NCBI GenBank assembly: GCA_026398135.1
Contig: JAPLTN010000020.1
Span: forward strand, 1-48,540
Source: Verrucomicrobiota bacterium
GTDB taxonomy: Bacteria; Verrucomicrobiota; Verrucomicrobiia; Opitutales; Opitutaceae
Length of the DNA: 48,540 bases
Direction of reading: 5' to 3'
The notes under the pieces are model-generated. The model was not told the DNA's origin. It ran no database searches and worked only from the letters and a program-made list of their open reading frames with translations. Positions 8,567 through 20,461 of this stretch are shown in pieces; the stretch's first letter is position 1, and every line of letters starts with the position of its first letter. Made by a program: the position numbers and the translations under genes.

Positions 8567-9634
8567 ATGAACCTGTTTTCCGTCTGCTGGCGGCGTGCCT
8601 TATGCGCCGTCTTTTTCCTCTCGATCTCCGTCTGTCTCGACGCGGCGGAGCCCATGCACCGGCCGAAAGTCGTGGTCGTTGCCACGTTTGAAATCGGGGC
8701 CGACACCGGCGACGCACCCGGCGAGTTTCAGTTTTGGGCCGAACGCGAAAAACTGACCGAAACGCTCACGGTGCCGGGTTTGGACCACCCCGTGCGGTAT
8801 AATCCGGCGACGGGGGTTTACGGCGTGGTTTCCGGCACGACGGTGCGGGCCGGGTTGCAGGTATTGGCGCTCGGGCTCGACCCGCGTTTTGATTTCTCGC
8901 GCTCGTATTGGTTGGTCAACGGCATCGCGGGCGTGAACCCCCGTCTGGCCGCCGAGGGCAGCGCGGCCTGGGCGCGTTACGTGATCGACGGCGACATCGC
9001 CTACGAAATCGATTCGCGCGAGGCCCCCGCCGACTGGCCCTACGGCATCATGGCGCTGGGCAACAAGACTCCGCTCGGCAAACCGGTCATTCCGGCCTGG
9101 GCTCCGAAGCCCATGATGTGGACGCTCTCGCCCGGCCTGGTCGCCTGGGCCTACGCGAAAACCAAGGATCTGAAGCTGGCCGATTCGCCCGAGGCGGCGG
9201 CGCACCGCGCTCTTTACGCGGCGGATTTCCCGGCGGTGGCGGCGGGACCGCGGGTGTTGTTGGGCGACAGTTTCGCCGCCTGCCGTTATTGGCACGGCGC
9301 GGTGATGCAGAAATGGGCCGAAGACTGGACCGCGCTCTACACCGAAGGTCGCGGCCTCTCTGTCATGACCAACATGGAAGACCACGGCATCGCCAACGCC
9401 CTGACGCGTCTGGATGCGATGCACCGGGTGGATTTCGGGCGCGTGCTGGTGCTGCGCACGGGCAGCAATTTCTCCATGCCGCCGATGGGCCAGAGTGCCG
9501 CCGCCAGCATGGTCGCGGAGTATCAGGGCATGCTGCCCGCGCTCGAAGCCGCGTATCAAGTGGGCTCCAGCGTGGTGGCGTCCTTGCTGGCGGATTGGCC
9601 GGCGCACGAAGCTGCGCCGCCGCGTGCGGAGTAG
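8567..9634 (+). CDS. Secreted purine nucleoside permease (NUP)-like protein
   Basis: This 355-residue protein has a signal peptide (about 1-27: basic MNLFSVCWRR, hydrophobic core, cleavage near CLDAAEP). It then has the NUP-family core: PKVVVVATFEIG, YGVVSGTTVRAG, SYWLVNGIAGVNP, and later TNMEDHGIANALTRL and LVLRTGSNFSMPP. The family is named after fungal purine nucleoside permease but resembles a nucleoside phosphorylase-like fold. In bacteria it is exported, and its role is unproven: periplasmic nucleoside binding or cleavage is inferred. It follows the UDP-xylose synthase by about 45 bases, so the two may be co-transcribed without an evident functional link. Confidence 0.8.
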   Translation: MNLFSVCWRRALCAVFFLSISVCLDAAEPMHRPKVVVVATFEIGADTGDAPGEFQFWAEREKLTETLTVPGLDHPVRYNPATGVYGVVSGTTVRAGLQVLALGLDPRFDFSRSYWLVNGIAGVNPRLAAEGSAAWARYVIDGDIAYEIDSREAPADWPYGIMALGNKTPLGKPVIPAWAPKPMMWTLSPGLVAWAYAKTKDLKLADSPEAAAHRALYAADFPAVAAGPRVLLGDSFAACRYWHGAVMQKWAEDWTALYTEGRGLSVMTNMEDHGIANALTRLDAMHRVDFGRVLVLRTGSNFSMPPMGQSAAASMVAEYQGMLPALEAAYQVGSSVVASLLADWPAHEAAPPRAE

Positions 9635-9641
9635 GCTCGGC

Positions 9642-10019
9642 CTACAGGGCGCGCCAGGCGCTGCCGAGCAGGGAAAGCATGAGCCCGAGGCGCAGCGCGC
9701 CTTCGAGGGTAAGGATGACGAGCACGCGTTTGAGCGGGCAGTTGTGGCGCAGACCGAAACCGACCAGCCAGATTAAGAGCATGCAAATGGCGTGCAGGCG
9801 GGTGGGGCGGGCGGTGAGCATCCACATTAACCAAGCGCCTTCTGCCAGCATGGCCCCGGCCCAGAGGGCGGAAACCCACTCGCCCGGTCCTTTCTGGCGG
9901 GGATCTCCGCCGGCGAGAATCTGTTTTACCCCGAGCAAACGTTCCGCCGCGAAAAGCTGCACCAGTTCAAAAAGCATGAACAGCGGCGCGAGAAATACGG
10001 AGAACGGGACTTCCTTCAT
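9642..10019 (-). CDS. Small integral membrane protein of unknown function
   Basis: This 125-residue protein is mostly hydrophobic. Likely transmembrane helices are near residues 5-25 (FSVFLAPLFMLFELVQLF), 47-68 (VSALWAGAMLAEGAWLMW), 75-92 (LHAICMLLIWLVGFGL) and 99-118 (VLVILTLEGALRLGLML). No catalytic motif was recognised. It ends seven bases from the convergent NUP-like gene, with no room for a separate terminator. A second small membrane protein gene lies upstream on the same strand, on the far side of the tRNA. Confidence 0.65.
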   Translation of the reverse strand: MKEVPFSVFLAPLFMLFELVQLFAAERLLGVKQILAGGDPRQKGPGEWVSALWAGAMLAEGAWLMWMLTARPTRLHAICMLLIWLVGFGLRHNCPLKRVLVILTLEGALRLGLMLSLLGSAWRAL

Positions 10020-10107
10020 TGCATTGCGACGCTGGGTGATGAGGCAGGCGGGTAAATCGGGAAAATGCCGGTCCAGCCATTTACTGGCTGGCTATCGTTC
10101 GCAGCGC

Positions 10108-10193
10108 TGGTGCCCCCGGCCGGAGTCGAACCGGCACGCCCTTTCGGACAAAAGATTTTAAGTCTCGTGTGTCTGCCATTCCACCACGGAGGC
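10108..10193 (-). tRNA. tRNA-Leu (anticodon UAA)
   Basis: On the minus strand the sequence starts GCCTCCGTGGTGG and ends CGGGGGCACCA, with a perfect 7-bp acceptor stem, discriminator A and an encoded CCA. The anticodon loop is CTTAAAA, giving UAA, which reads UUA/UUG leucine codons. A long variable arm and a GGTTCGACTCC T-arm fit a class II tRNA. The length is 86 bases including CCA. Confidence 0.93.
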
Positions 10194-10232
10194 GCGTTGC
10201 GGCAGGTATGTCGGAGCTTTGCAGGCTGCTCG

Positions 10233-10556
10233 TCAACCCTTGGTCTTGGCCGCGTCGGAAAGCGGCTTGAGCACGCGGGCATCGAAGACGAAGGGGCCGC
10301 CCGGCAAGAGGCTGGCGAGTACGCCGAGTGCGCAGGTTTTCCAGTTCCAGCGGTAATCCAAGGCCACCGGCAGCAGCGCCAGCAGATAAAGGAGAAATAG
10401 CACGCCGTGCGCCATGCCGACGTAACGCACCGCGAGGGGCTGCCCGGCCAGGTATTTGAGCGGCATCGCGATGAGCACCAGAACGAGGAATGACAGGCCT
10501 TCGAGCAGGCCGACGAGACGCAGGCGACCGAGAGAAGTGGAGAGCATTTCCGGCAT
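10233..10556 (-). CDS. DUF3817 integral membrane protein
   Basis: This 107-residue membrane protein resembles the DUF3817 family. [20 protein letters not shown] opens the first helix, followed by MPLKYLAG and the conserved [18 protein letters not shown] third helix lies near [16 protein letters not shown]. The function of the family is unknown. The start is uncertain: ATG at 10556 is preferred over an in-frame TTG at 10583. It is divergent from guaA, with about 130 bases between the starts. Confidence 0.75.
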   Translation of the reverse strand: MPEMLSTSLGRLRLVGLLEGLSFLVLVLIAMPLKYLAGQPLAVRYVGMAHGVLFLLYLLALLPVALDYRWNWKTCALGVLASLLPGGPFVFDARVLKPLSDAAKTKG

Positions 10557-10685
10557 AACAAAACCGAAACGCTCCGCGCACAAGCGCCACGGCTCGATTT
10601 CACCTTGCGATTGGGCGGATGTTTACCCGCGGCAATCGCTCCTTGCCCTCGCGCCACGGGCTGGGCTTCTTTTTTCGTTTACCAC

Positions 10686-12224
<1,539 letters not shown>

Positions 12225-12275
12225 ACAATTGCGGCATCGGGCCCGCCCGCGGCCAAACGAGTCGTCTACTAACTT

Positions 12276-12308
12276 ACGCAGACACGGAACCCGGGGCCGT
12301 GTCTGCGT
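12276..12308 (+). terminator. Hairpin downstream of guaA
   Basis: A perfect 12-bp stem, ACGCAGACACGG (12276-12287) with its reverse complement (12297-12308), encloses a 9-base loop. It lies about 50 bases past the guaA stop and before the next gene. The trailing T content is weak (TCTTACGTTC), so intrinsic termination is probable rather than certain. Confidence 0.6.
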
Positions 12309-12347
12309 TCTTACGTTCACGATCTTTTTCCCTTAAACCCTTTCGTC

Positions 12348-13115
12348 ATGGCCTCACCACTTCGTTCACTCCTTTGCATTTCCACCGTTTTCGTTCTTTG
12401 CGCAGCCGGGCTTCGTGCCGATGAACCGTTGGCGATCCTTGACCGCGCTCGCGCCTACCTTGGGGAGGAAGCGGCGCTCACCTCCGTGACCGGCTTGCGC
12501 ATGGTAGGTAAACTTGAGGTCACTTCGGCCGGAACTGCGGATTCGCCTCCGGCCCAGCTCGAAATCCTGTTTCAACAACCGTTTCGACAACGCATCAGCG
12601 CGACCACGGCGAACCAAGTCGAAGTCACCGCGCTAGACGGCTACGACGCCTGGCAACGCGTCACCGATGCCGCCGATACCAACAATACCACTCGCTGGCA
12701 GATTACTTTACTCGGTCCCGATCAGATCAAACGTTTGCGGGCCAATACTTTTGAAAATCTCTCCTTTTACCGTGGCTTGACGAACCAGGGTGGCAAAATC
12801 GAGGACCGCGGGCCCGCCACGGTGGATGGCATCCCTTGTCGTAAAATCGCTTTTATTCACGCGCCCGACATCGTTTTCATCCGCAGTTTTGAGCTCGCAA
12901 CCGGCCGTCTCGTGCTGACGGAGACGGACAGCGGCACGCAGATTCGCGAAGAGGGGGAAATCAAGGTTGCCGGTCTCCGGTTTCCGCAGCGCATCAGCAC
13001 CACCGCGCAGTTGCCCGACGGCAGCACCCGAACCATCCGCGTCACCTTTTCGACCGTTGATGTGAACCCGGTGATTGATCCGGCGGCTTTCGCCATCCCG
13101 ACCTTGAACCCGTGA
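12348..13115 (+). CDS. Secreted LolA-like protein of unknown function
   Basis: This 255-residue protein has a signal peptide (MASPLRSLLCISTVFVLC, cleavage near GLRADEP). The mature part opens with a helix (LAILDRARAYLGEEAAL) and continues as alternating beta strands, such as LRMVGKLEVTS, LEILFQQPFRQRISA and FPQRISTTAQL. It ends with NPVIDPAAFAIP, a tail seen in proteins with the LolA/outer-membrane lipoprotein-sorting fold. That fold assignment is an inference from strand pattern and ending, and a role in lipoprotein or lipid handling is only possible. It is convergent with mnmA and separated from it by an inverted repeat. Confidence 0.6.
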   Translation: MASPLRSLLCISTVFVLCAAGLRADEPLAILDRARAYLGEEAALTSVTGLRMVGKLEVTSAGTADSPPAQLEILFQQPFRQRISATTANQVEVTALDGYDAWQRVTDAADTNNTTRWQITLLGPDQIKRLRANTFENLSFYRGLTNQGGKIEDRGPATVDGIPCRKIAFIHAPDIVFIRSFELATGRLVLTETDSGTQIREEGEIKVAGLRFPQRISTTAQLPDGSTRTIRVTFSTVDVNPVIDPAAFAIPTLNP

Positions 13116-13157
13116 GTTTTCGCGGGCTGTTTAATTCTACTTTGTTAGAAACGAAAC

Positions 13158-13232
13158 ATGGCCGCAAAAAGTCGCAGAAGTCGCAAAAAATGAAGGCTTG
13201 GTTTTGAGCATTTTGAGTCTTTTTGCGGCCAT
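13158..13232. terminator. Bidirectional terminator-like inverted repeat
   Basis: The arm ATGGCCGCAAAAAG (13158-13171) is mirrored by CTTTTTGCGGCCAT (13219-13232). The A/T runs lie inside the stem, so RNA from either strand forms a hairpin with U-rich flanks. It sits between two convergent genes (LolA-like and mnmA), where a two-way terminator would be expected. The centre holds a tandem GTCGCA motif. Confidence 0.6.
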
Positions 13233-13255
13233 TCTTTGGTTTTCTCGGATTTAAC

Positions 13256-14365
13256 TTACACGTAAACGCCGCCGCCGAGCAGACGCGGTCCATCGTAGAG
13301 CGCGAAAATCTGTCCGGCGGCGAGTCCGCGCTGCGGCTCGGCAAAGACCACCCGGCCTGAGTCTGGTCCGGTGGAGGTGAAACTCAGTCGCACCCGCGCA
13401 TCGCGATAACGCACCCGGCCTTCGAACTCGCGCGGACCGTCCGCCGGATTCGGAGGCGTGGGCGTGTTCCAGCGCAGTCCCCGAATCTCCACTTCGCGGG
13501 TAAAAAGTCCGGGCGCGGCGGCACCATCAAACGCCACCAGCAAGGCGCGGTCGGCGGCGCGTTTACCGACCACGACGTAGGCTTTGCCGTCGGTGTTGGA
13601 CGGGATGCCGATGCCCTTGCGCTGACCGAGGGTGAAAAAGTGCAGCCCACGATGTTCCCCGAGCATGCGGTCGTCGTCGGCCCGCACGATGGGACCGGGG
13701 GCATCGGGCACGTAGGCGCGAAGGAAATCGGCCATTTTCACCTGACCGATAAAGCAGATGCCCTGGCTGTCTTTTTTCTCGGCGGTGGACAGTCCGGCGC
13801 GGCGGGCGAGCGCGCGCAGATCGGGTTTGAGCAGGTCGCCGACCGGAAACCGCGCGTCGCGCAGCTGGTCCTGCGAGAGCATGGCGAGGAAGTAGGATTG
13901 GTCCTTGTTCGGGTCCGCGCCTTCGAGCAGGGCGAAGTCGCCGGGGCGGTCGGGCAGGGGAGCGCGGCGGGCGTAGTGTCCGGTGGCGATGGCGGCAAAT
14001 CCGTGTTCGCGCGCCCATTGGCGGAGCACGCCGAACTTGATCTCGCGGTTGCACATCACGTCGGGGTTGGGCGTGAGGCCGCGGGTGTATTCGTCGAGCA
14101 GATAGGCGACGACTTTCTCCCGGTATTCCTCCATCAGGTTTACCACGCGAAAAGGAATATCGAGCTGGTCGGCGACGCGGCGGGCGTCGGTGATATCCTG
14201 TTCCCATGGGCAATCGCCGAGGATGTTGTCCTCGTTGATCCAGTTTTTCATGTAGGCCGCCTCGATGGGCACGCCGGCGTCGCGCAGTCGAAGCGCGGCG
14301 ACGGAGCTGTCCACCCCGCCGGAGAGGGCGACGAGGATTTTCGCAGGGTTGGGGACGGCGGTCAT
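13256..14365 (-). CDS. mnmA: tRNA-specific 2-thiouridylase
   Basis: MnmA installs sulfur at C2 of the wobble uridine in Lys, Glu and Gln tRNAs. The 369-residue length fits. The PP-loop is [13 protein letters not shown] (about residues 13-25). The conserved [12 protein letters not shown] carries the first catalytic Cys, GHYAR follows, and DSQGICFIG carries the second Cys. The C-terminus has the beta-barrel [11 protein letters not shown] region. The start at 14365 ([17 protein letters not shown]) is close to the PP-loop as in the family. It is divergent from the GH13 gene, with about 110 bases shared for promoters. Confidence 0.96.
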   Translation of the reverse strand: MTAVPNPAKILVALSGGVDSSVAALRLRDAGVPIEAAYMKNWINEDNILGDCPWEQDITDARRVADQLDIPFRVVNLMEEYREKVVAYLLDEYTRGLTPNPDVMCNREIKFGVLRQWAREHGFAAIATGHYARRAPLPDRPGDFALLEGADPNKDQSYFLAMLSQDQLRDARFPVGDLLKPDLRALARRAGLSTAEKKDSQGICFIGQVKMADFLRAYVPDAPGPIVRADDDRMLGEHRGLHFFTLGQRKGIGIPSNTDGKAYVVVGKRAADRALLVAFDGAAAPGLFTREVEIRGLRWNTPTPPNPADGPREFEGRVRYRDARVRLSFTSTGPDSGRVVFAEPQRGLAAGQIFALYDGPRLLGGGVYV

Positions 14366-14473
14366 GGTTTAAAAACGAGGCGCGCAGCGTTTGCCGGGGG
14401 CCGGGGAAATGTCCAGCGCGGGCGGCGGCTTGGGGCTTGTGCCGATGGGGCCAAACGGAATTATTGAACCAGA

Positions 14474-16924
14474 ATGGCCAACCGCGCTAACGCTCTCGTC
14501 TCCGCCACCCTTGAGTCCCCGACGCGGGGCATCATTGAACTGCGTCAGGACTGGGAGGGACGCAGCGTGCCGGTGTTTGTGGTCGGGGGCGGCAAACTGC
14601 GGCTGAAAAAACTTACGCAGGTGTCGTCGGAAAACTTCGCCTTGGTCAGCGGCTATCATTTCCCGAGCGAGGATGAGATTGAATTTGTTTTCGATCCGGC
14701 GGCTTATCCCGAAGTAAACATCAAGACTGAGGCCGTGCATGTGGCGGGGGAGTTTAACGGCTGGCGCGGGGCCGACGAAGTTTCGTGGGCCATGGAGCAT
14801 GGTTTGCGCGCCGGTCGCTCCGTGCTGGTCTGGCGCGGACCCGCAGCAAAAGTGGTGCGGGCCGGGGCCCGGTTTAAATTCGTTACCGGTTCGCACCAGT
14901 GGTTGCCGGTGGATTGGTCGGCCCCCAACGCGGTTCGGGACGAGAGCGGCAATCTAAACCGGGAAATTCAACCCGACCGCACCGGCTCGCATCTGTTCAC
15001 GTTTGATCTGAGTGCGCCGGCGGACCTGTCGGGCAACCTGACCGTGCGTTGGTCGGAAGGTCGCGGGGTCGAGGAAGTGCCGTTGCGGCCGGGCAGGTTT
15101 TTCTTCGAGTTGGGCACCCAGTTGCCCCTCGGGGCTTTACCGAACGGGGAAATGACGGTGTTCCGGCTGTTCGCGCCCCGCGCCAAGTCGGTGGAGCTGG
15201 TCTTGCAGTCCACCCTGTCCACCCAGGAAACCGCCTTGCGCTACCGTCTGGCGCGCCGCTCGGACGCGGAGGGGGCGGCGGGAGTGTGGCAGATCATCTT
15301 GGAGGGTAACCTGCATGGTTGGTATTATTGGTATCAGGTGGATGGTCCCTGCGATGCGTTCGGTGTATTCGATCCCAAGCGTCGTATTCTGGATCCGTAC
15401 GCCTTGGCCACGGTGGGCCGGGAAGGACCGGGCATCGTGGTGGACCGCACCCGCATCGGGCCGGCGCTGCCGGGGGATCATTTCCAGACTCCCGCCTGGC
15501 ATGATTTGGTGATTTGCGAAACTCACGTGCGGGACTTGGTGGCCTATGCGCCGAATGCGGCGGGGGACCGCATGCGGCGGGGATTCTCGGATCTCAAGGC
15601 GTGGGTGGAAGATCCGGATTTTTACCTTTCCCGGCTGGGGGTGAACTGCGTCGAGCTCCAGCCCTTGCAGGAGTTCGATAGCGTCACGCAGGAGGAGTAT
15701 CACTGGGGCTACATGCCGGTGAACTACTTCGCGCCCGCCAGCGCCTACGCCACGCGGCCGGACGCGGCGTCGGGTCTGCGGGAGTTGCAGGAGTTGGTGC
15801 GCGCCTTTCATGCCCGGGGCATCGCGGTGGTGGTGGACGTGGTTTACAACCATGTGGGCGAGCCGGCGCACTTGGTCTTTTTGGACAAACTCTACTATTT
15901 TGAGCAGGACGCGGCCGGGCAGATGGCCAACTGGAGCGGCTGCGGCAACGACCTGCGCACCTCGGCGGCGATGGCCAAGCGGCTCATCATCGACAGCTGC
16001 GCCCACTGGCTGGAGTTCTTTGGCGTGGATGGCTTCCGCTTTGACCTCGCCGATCTGGTCGGCCCGGCCGTGTTGCGCGAAGTCGAGACGGCGCTGAAGC
16101 GGATCAAGCCCGACGTGATCCTGATCGCCGAGCCCTGGAGTTTCCGCGGTCACGCGGCGGGCGAGCTGCGCGACACCGGCTGGGCGTCTTGGAATGACGG
16201 ATACCGAAATTTTCTTCGCGACTATGTGCGCGGGGGCGTTCCGCGCCAGGCGGTCGAATATTTCATCAAGGGTTCGCCTTGGTATTACGCCAAGTGGCCG
16301 GCCCAGACCGTCAACTACACCGAGTCGCACGACGACCGTTGCTGGATCGACGTCATCACTGAAAACGCCAACCAGGACGGCCATCTGCCCACGGTGAACG
16401 ACCGCATCCGCACCCACCTGATGGCGGCGACTTTGTTTTGCTCCATCGGCATTCCCATGATCTCGGCCGGTCAGGATTTCCTCAAGTCGAAGCACGGGGT
16501 GAACAACACCTACCAGCGGGGTGATCTCAACGCCTTGGACTACGCGCGTATTTTCCGGTTTCCCGCCACCCACGCCTATTTCGCGGATTGGATCGCGTTT
16601 CGCCGCTCGGAGGAGGGGCGTTTGCTTCGCCATTTTTCCCGGGCCACGGAAGGTTTTTTTGAGTTTCGTTGGGCGGAGGGAAGCAGCGCGACGGCCGTCG
16701 TGTTTAATGCCGATCTCAGTCGGGGGCCGCAGCGGCTCTTGTTTGCGGTCAACGGCACCACGTCCGATGTGAGCATCGCGTTGGATGAATGGGCCGCGCC
16801 GCATTGGTGGCAGTTGGCGGATCAGGAGCGTTTTCTCACGCCCGGACGGATCGCGGGTTCGCGGAAGGTGACGCCTTCGCTCTTTATGCCCGCCCTTAGC
16901 TGCGGCCTCTGGATAGCCGAATAG
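14474..16924 (+). CDS. Pullulanase/isoamylase-like GH13 glycosidase
   Basis: This 816-residue alpha-glucan-active enzyme lacks a signal peptide and so probably acts on glycogen in the cytoplasm. Two CBM48-like sandwich regions precede the barrel (about 85-160, with AVHVAGEFNGWRG; about 215-320, with MTVFRLFAPRAKSVEL). The GH13 barrel follows: YHWGYMPVNYFAP (close to the YNWGYDP mark of pullulanases), DVVYNHVGEP, GFRFDLADLV (nucleophile Asp), ILIAEPWSF (acid Glu) and TESHDD (third acid). All three catalytic acids are present. Debranching activity is the best inference; transferase activity cannot be excluded. A hairpin follows the stop, then gap, pgk and tpiA in the same direction. Confidence 0.85.
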   Translation: MANRANALVSATLESPTRGIIELRQDWEGRSVPVFVVGGGKLRLKKLTQVSSENFALVSGYHFPSEDEIEFVFDPAAYPEVNIKTEAVHVAGEFNGWRGADEVSWAMEHGLRAGRSVLVWRGPAAKVVRAGARFKFVTGSHQWLPVDWSAPNAVRDESGNLNREIQPDRTGSHLFTFDLSAPADLSGNLTVRWSEGRGVEEVPLRPGRFFFELGTQLPLGALPNGEMTVFRLFAPRAKSVELVLQSTLSTQETALRYRLARRSDAEGAAGVWQIILEGNLHGWYYWYQVDGPCDAFGVFDPKRRILDPYALATVGREGPGIVVDRTRIGPALPGDHFQTPAWHDLVICETHVRDLVAYAPNAAGDRMRRGFSDLKAWVEDPDFYLSRLGVNCVELQPLQEFDSVTQEEYHWGYMPVNYFAPASAYATRPDAASGLRELQELVRAFHARGIAVVVDVVYNHVGEPAHLVFLDKLYYFEQDAAGQMANWSGCGNDLRTSAAMAKRLIIDSCAHWLEFFGVDGFRFDLADLVGPAVLREVETALKRIKPDVILIAEPWSFRGHAAGELRDTGWASWNDGYRNFLRDYVRGGVPRQAVEYFIKGSPWYYAKWPAQTVNYTESHDDRCWIDVITENANQDGHLPTVNDRIRTHLMAATLFCSIGIPMISAGQDFLKSKHGVNNTYQRGDLNALDYARIFRFPATHAYFADWIAFRRSEEGRLLRHFSRATEGFFEFRWAEGSSATAVVFNADLSRGPQRLLFAVNGTTSDVSIALDEWAAPHWWQLADQERFLTPGRIAGSRKVTPSLFMPALSCGLWIAE

Positions 16925-18145
<1,221 letters not shown>

Positions 18146-18165
18146 GCGCCGCAAGCGCTGAAAAA

Positions 18166-18298
18166 TAGCGAGTAGCGGGTAGCGAGTAGCGAGCATTCAA
18201 AACCGCTCCTGCCGCCCCGTTACTCGCTTTCTTTTGTCATCGGGTTCGTGCGCCGCGCGCTCTGATCCTACCCGCTACTCACCACCCGCTACTTTTCA
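18166..18298. repeat. Inverted-repeat spacer between gap and pgk
   Basis: The left part contains tandem TAGCGAGTAGCGGGTAGCGA units (18166-18192). The right part contains the complementary CTACCCGCTACTCACC and CCCGCTACT (18268-18292). The RNA could form a long hairpin around about 75 bases. A related spacer follows pgk, so the same repeat family has entered both gaps of this gene run. Confidence 0.7.
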
Positions 18299-18308
18299 AA
18301 TTCCGACC

Positions 18309-19553
18309 ATGGCCAAATATAAATCCATCCGCGACCTCGCCCTTGCCGGCAAACGCGTGCTCATGCGCGTCGATTTTAACGTCCCGCAGGACAAGCAAAC
18401 CGGTGCGATTACCAACACCGCCCGCATCGCCGCCGCGTTACCCACGATCAAGTTTGCCCTCGAACAGGGCGCTTCGGTTGTGCTTATGTCGCACCTCGGC
18501 CGCCCGGACGGTCAGCGCATCGAAAAATTCTCGCTCAAGCCCGTCGCGGCCGAACTCGAGAAACTCCTCGGCAAGCCGGTCAAATTCCTCGACGACTGCG
18601 TCGGCCCCGCCATTGAAGCCGCCTGCGCCAAACTCGTCCCCGGAGAGGTCGTGTTGCTCGAAAACCTCCGCTTCCACATCGAGGAAGAGGGCAAGGTGAA
18701 GCTCGAAGACGGCACCTCCAAAAAGGCCGACCCCGCCGCCGTCACCGCATTCCGCGCCTCCCTCACCAAACTCGGTGACGTGTTCGTGAACGACGCCTTC
18801 GGCACCGCTCACCGCGCCCACAGCTCGATGGTTGGCGTCACCCTGCCGCAGAAGGCCGCCGGCTTCCTCATGCAGGCCGAGCTCGATGCCTTCGCCAAGG
18901 TGCTCGACAACCCCCAGCGTCCGCTGCTTGCCATCCTCGGCGGAGCCAAAATCGCCGACAAGATTCCCCTCATCAAGAATCTCCTCGGCAAGGCCAACAA
19001 GATCATCATCGGCGGCGGCATGGCCTACACCTTCAAGAAGGTCGTTTACGGTAAACAGATCGGCGACAGCCTCTTCGATGTCGAAGGAGCCAAGATCGTC
19101 CAGGACCTCGTCAACGAAGCCCAGGCCAAGGGCGTGGAATTGATTTTCCCGGTGGACTATATCGCGGCCGACAAATTCGCCCCCGACGCCGCCACCCAAT
19201 CTGTGGATGACGACTCCGGCATCCCCGCCGGCTGGCAAGGCCTCGACGCCGGTCCCAAGTCCATCGCGCTCTACCGCACCGCCATTCTCGCCTCCAAGAC
19301 CATCATCTGGAACGGACCGGCCGGCGTGTTTGAGTTTGAGAAGTTTGCCGGCGCCACCAAGGCCATGGCCGAAGCCATCGCCGAGGCCACCGCTGGCGGC
19401 GCGATCACCGTGGTCGGCGGCGGCGACACCGCCACCGCAGCCAAGAAATTCGGCGTGGCCAAGAAGGTCTCGCACTGCTCCACCGGCGGCGGCGCGTCCC
19501 TCGAGTTCCTCGAAGGCAAGGCCCTGCCCGGTGTCGTATTCCTGGAAAGCTAA
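18309..19553 (+). CDS. pgk: Phosphoglycerate kinase
   Basis: Pgk transfers phosphate from 1,3-bisphosphoglycerate to ADP. The 414-residue protein has [13 protein letters not shown] (substrate site), [21 protein letters not shown], the ATP-binding [12 protein letters not shown], and the C-terminal [13 protein letters not shown] and [15 protein letters not shown]. The ATG at 18309 ([17 protein letters not shown]) is chosen over an upstream in-frame start at 18234, because the intervening codons translate the inverted-repeat spacer. It lies between gap and tpiA. Confidence 0.97.
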   Translation: MAKYKSIRDLALAGKRVLMRVDFNVPQDKQTGAITNTARIAAALPTIKFALEQGASVVLMSHLGRPDGQRIEKFSLKPVAAELEKLLGKPVKFLDDCVGPAIEAACAKLVPGEVVLLENLRFHIEEEGKVKLEDGTSKKADPAAVTAFRASLTKLGDVFVNDAFGTAHRAHSSMVGVTLPQKAAGFLMQAELDAFAKVLDNPQRPLLAILGGAKIADKIPLIKNLLGKANKIIIGGGMAYTFKKVVYGKQIGDSLFDVEGAKIVQDLVNEAQAKGVELIFPVDYIAADKFAPDAATQSVDDDSGIPAGWQGLDAGPKSIALYRTAILASKTIIWNGPAGVFEFEKFAGATKAMAEAIAEATAGGAITVVGGGDTATAAKKFGVAKKVSHCSTGGGASLEFLEGKALPGVVFLES

Positions 19554-19560
19554 ACTCTCG

Positions 19561-19653
19561 AAGTAGCGAGTAGTGGGGAGTGAGTAGCGAGCATTACGCC
19601 CGCAAAATCTTGTCCGTTAACTACTCGCTACCCACCACTCGCTACTTACTACT
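19561..19653. repeat. Inverted-repeat spacer between pgk and tpiA
   Basis: AAGTAGCGAGTAGTGGGGAG (from 19561) faces CTACTCGCTACCCACCACTC (from 19621). The unit is the same GTAGCGAGTAG(T/C)GGGTAG family as in the gap-pgk gap, and both copies share the following TAGCGAGCATT. It starts seven bases past the pgk stop and ends about ten bases before tpiA. Confidence 0.7.
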
Positions 19654-19662
19654 TTAAAACAC

Positions 19663-20433
19663 ATGTCCCTCCGCAAAAAACTCATCGCTGGAAACTGGAA
19701 GATGAACAAAACCGCCGCCGATGGCGTCGCCCTCGTGGCCGACATCGTAGCCGCCGCCGGCAAGCAAAACGACGTTGAAGTCGTGGTGTGCCCGCCCTTC
19801 ACCGGGTTGGAAAGCGCCGCCGCCAAGCTCGAAGGCTCGACCATCAAGCTTGGTGCGCAGAACATGCACCCCGAGGCCTCCGGTGCCTACACCGGCGAGA
19901 TCTCCGCCGGAATGCTGCGCGCCCTCTTCGTCTCGCACGTCATCCTCGGCCACAGCGAGCGCCGCAGCTATTTCCACGAATCCGACGCCTTCATCAACCA
20001 GAAGGTGCTGGCCTCGCTCAAGGCCCAGTTGAAGCCCATCCTTTGCGTCGGAGAGACTCTCGCCGAACGCGAGAGCGGCAGCACGCTCAAGGTGGTGCAG
20101 ACCCAGCTCGAAGCCGGCCTCGAAGGCGTTTCCAAGGAATTGGCAACCAACGTCGTCATCGCCTACGAACCCGTGTGGGCCATCGGCACCGGCAAGGTCG
20201 CCAGCACCGAGCAGGCGCAGGAAGTGCACGCGTTTATCCGCAGCCTCCTGGTAAAGCTCTTCGGCGACACCATCGCCCAGAAAGTGCGTATTCTCTACGG
20301 CGGCTCCATGAAGCCCGCCAACGCCCCCGAGCTTTTGGCTCAGAAGGACATCGACGGCGGCCTCATCGGTGGCGCAGCCCTCGAAGCCCGTAGCTTCGTC
20401 GAGTTGGTCACTGCCGCGATTGCGATCAAGTAA
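19663..20433 (+). CDS. tpiA: Triosephosphate isomerase
   Basis: TpiA interconverts dihydroxyacetone phosphate and glyceraldehyde-3-phosphate. The 256-residue protein shows GNWKMNKT (catalytic Lys), VILGHSERR (catalytic His), YEPVWAIGTGKVA (catalytic Glu and loop 6) and ILYGGSMKPANAPEL with GGLIGGAAL for phosphate binding. It closes the gap-pgk-tpiA run and is followed by a strong terminator. Confidence 0.97.
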   Translation: MSLRKKLIAGNWKMNKTAADGVALVADIVAAAGKQNDVEVVVCPPFTGLESAAAKLEGSTIKLGAQNMHPEASGAYTGEISAGMLRALFVSHVILGHSERRSYFHESDAFINQKVLASLKAQLKPILCVGETLAERESGSTLKVVQTQLEAGLEGVSKELATNVVIAYEPVWAIGTGKVASTEQAQEVHAFIRSLLVKLFGDTIAQKVRILYGGSMKPANAPELLAQKDIDGGLIGGAALEARSFVELVTAAIAIK

Positions 20434-20461
20434 GGCGTGCGACTCCGGTCGCCCAGCCCTT

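Noticed and set aside
13256-14365. Riboswitch or attenuator in the mnmA/GH13 divergent region
   Set aside because: The roughly 110-base gap has no clear hairpin or conserved aptamer pattern that I can identify.
18166-19653. CRISPR-like repeats between the glycolytic genes
   Set aside because: The units are inverted rather than evenly spaced direct repeats, there are no uniform spacers, and no cas genes are present.
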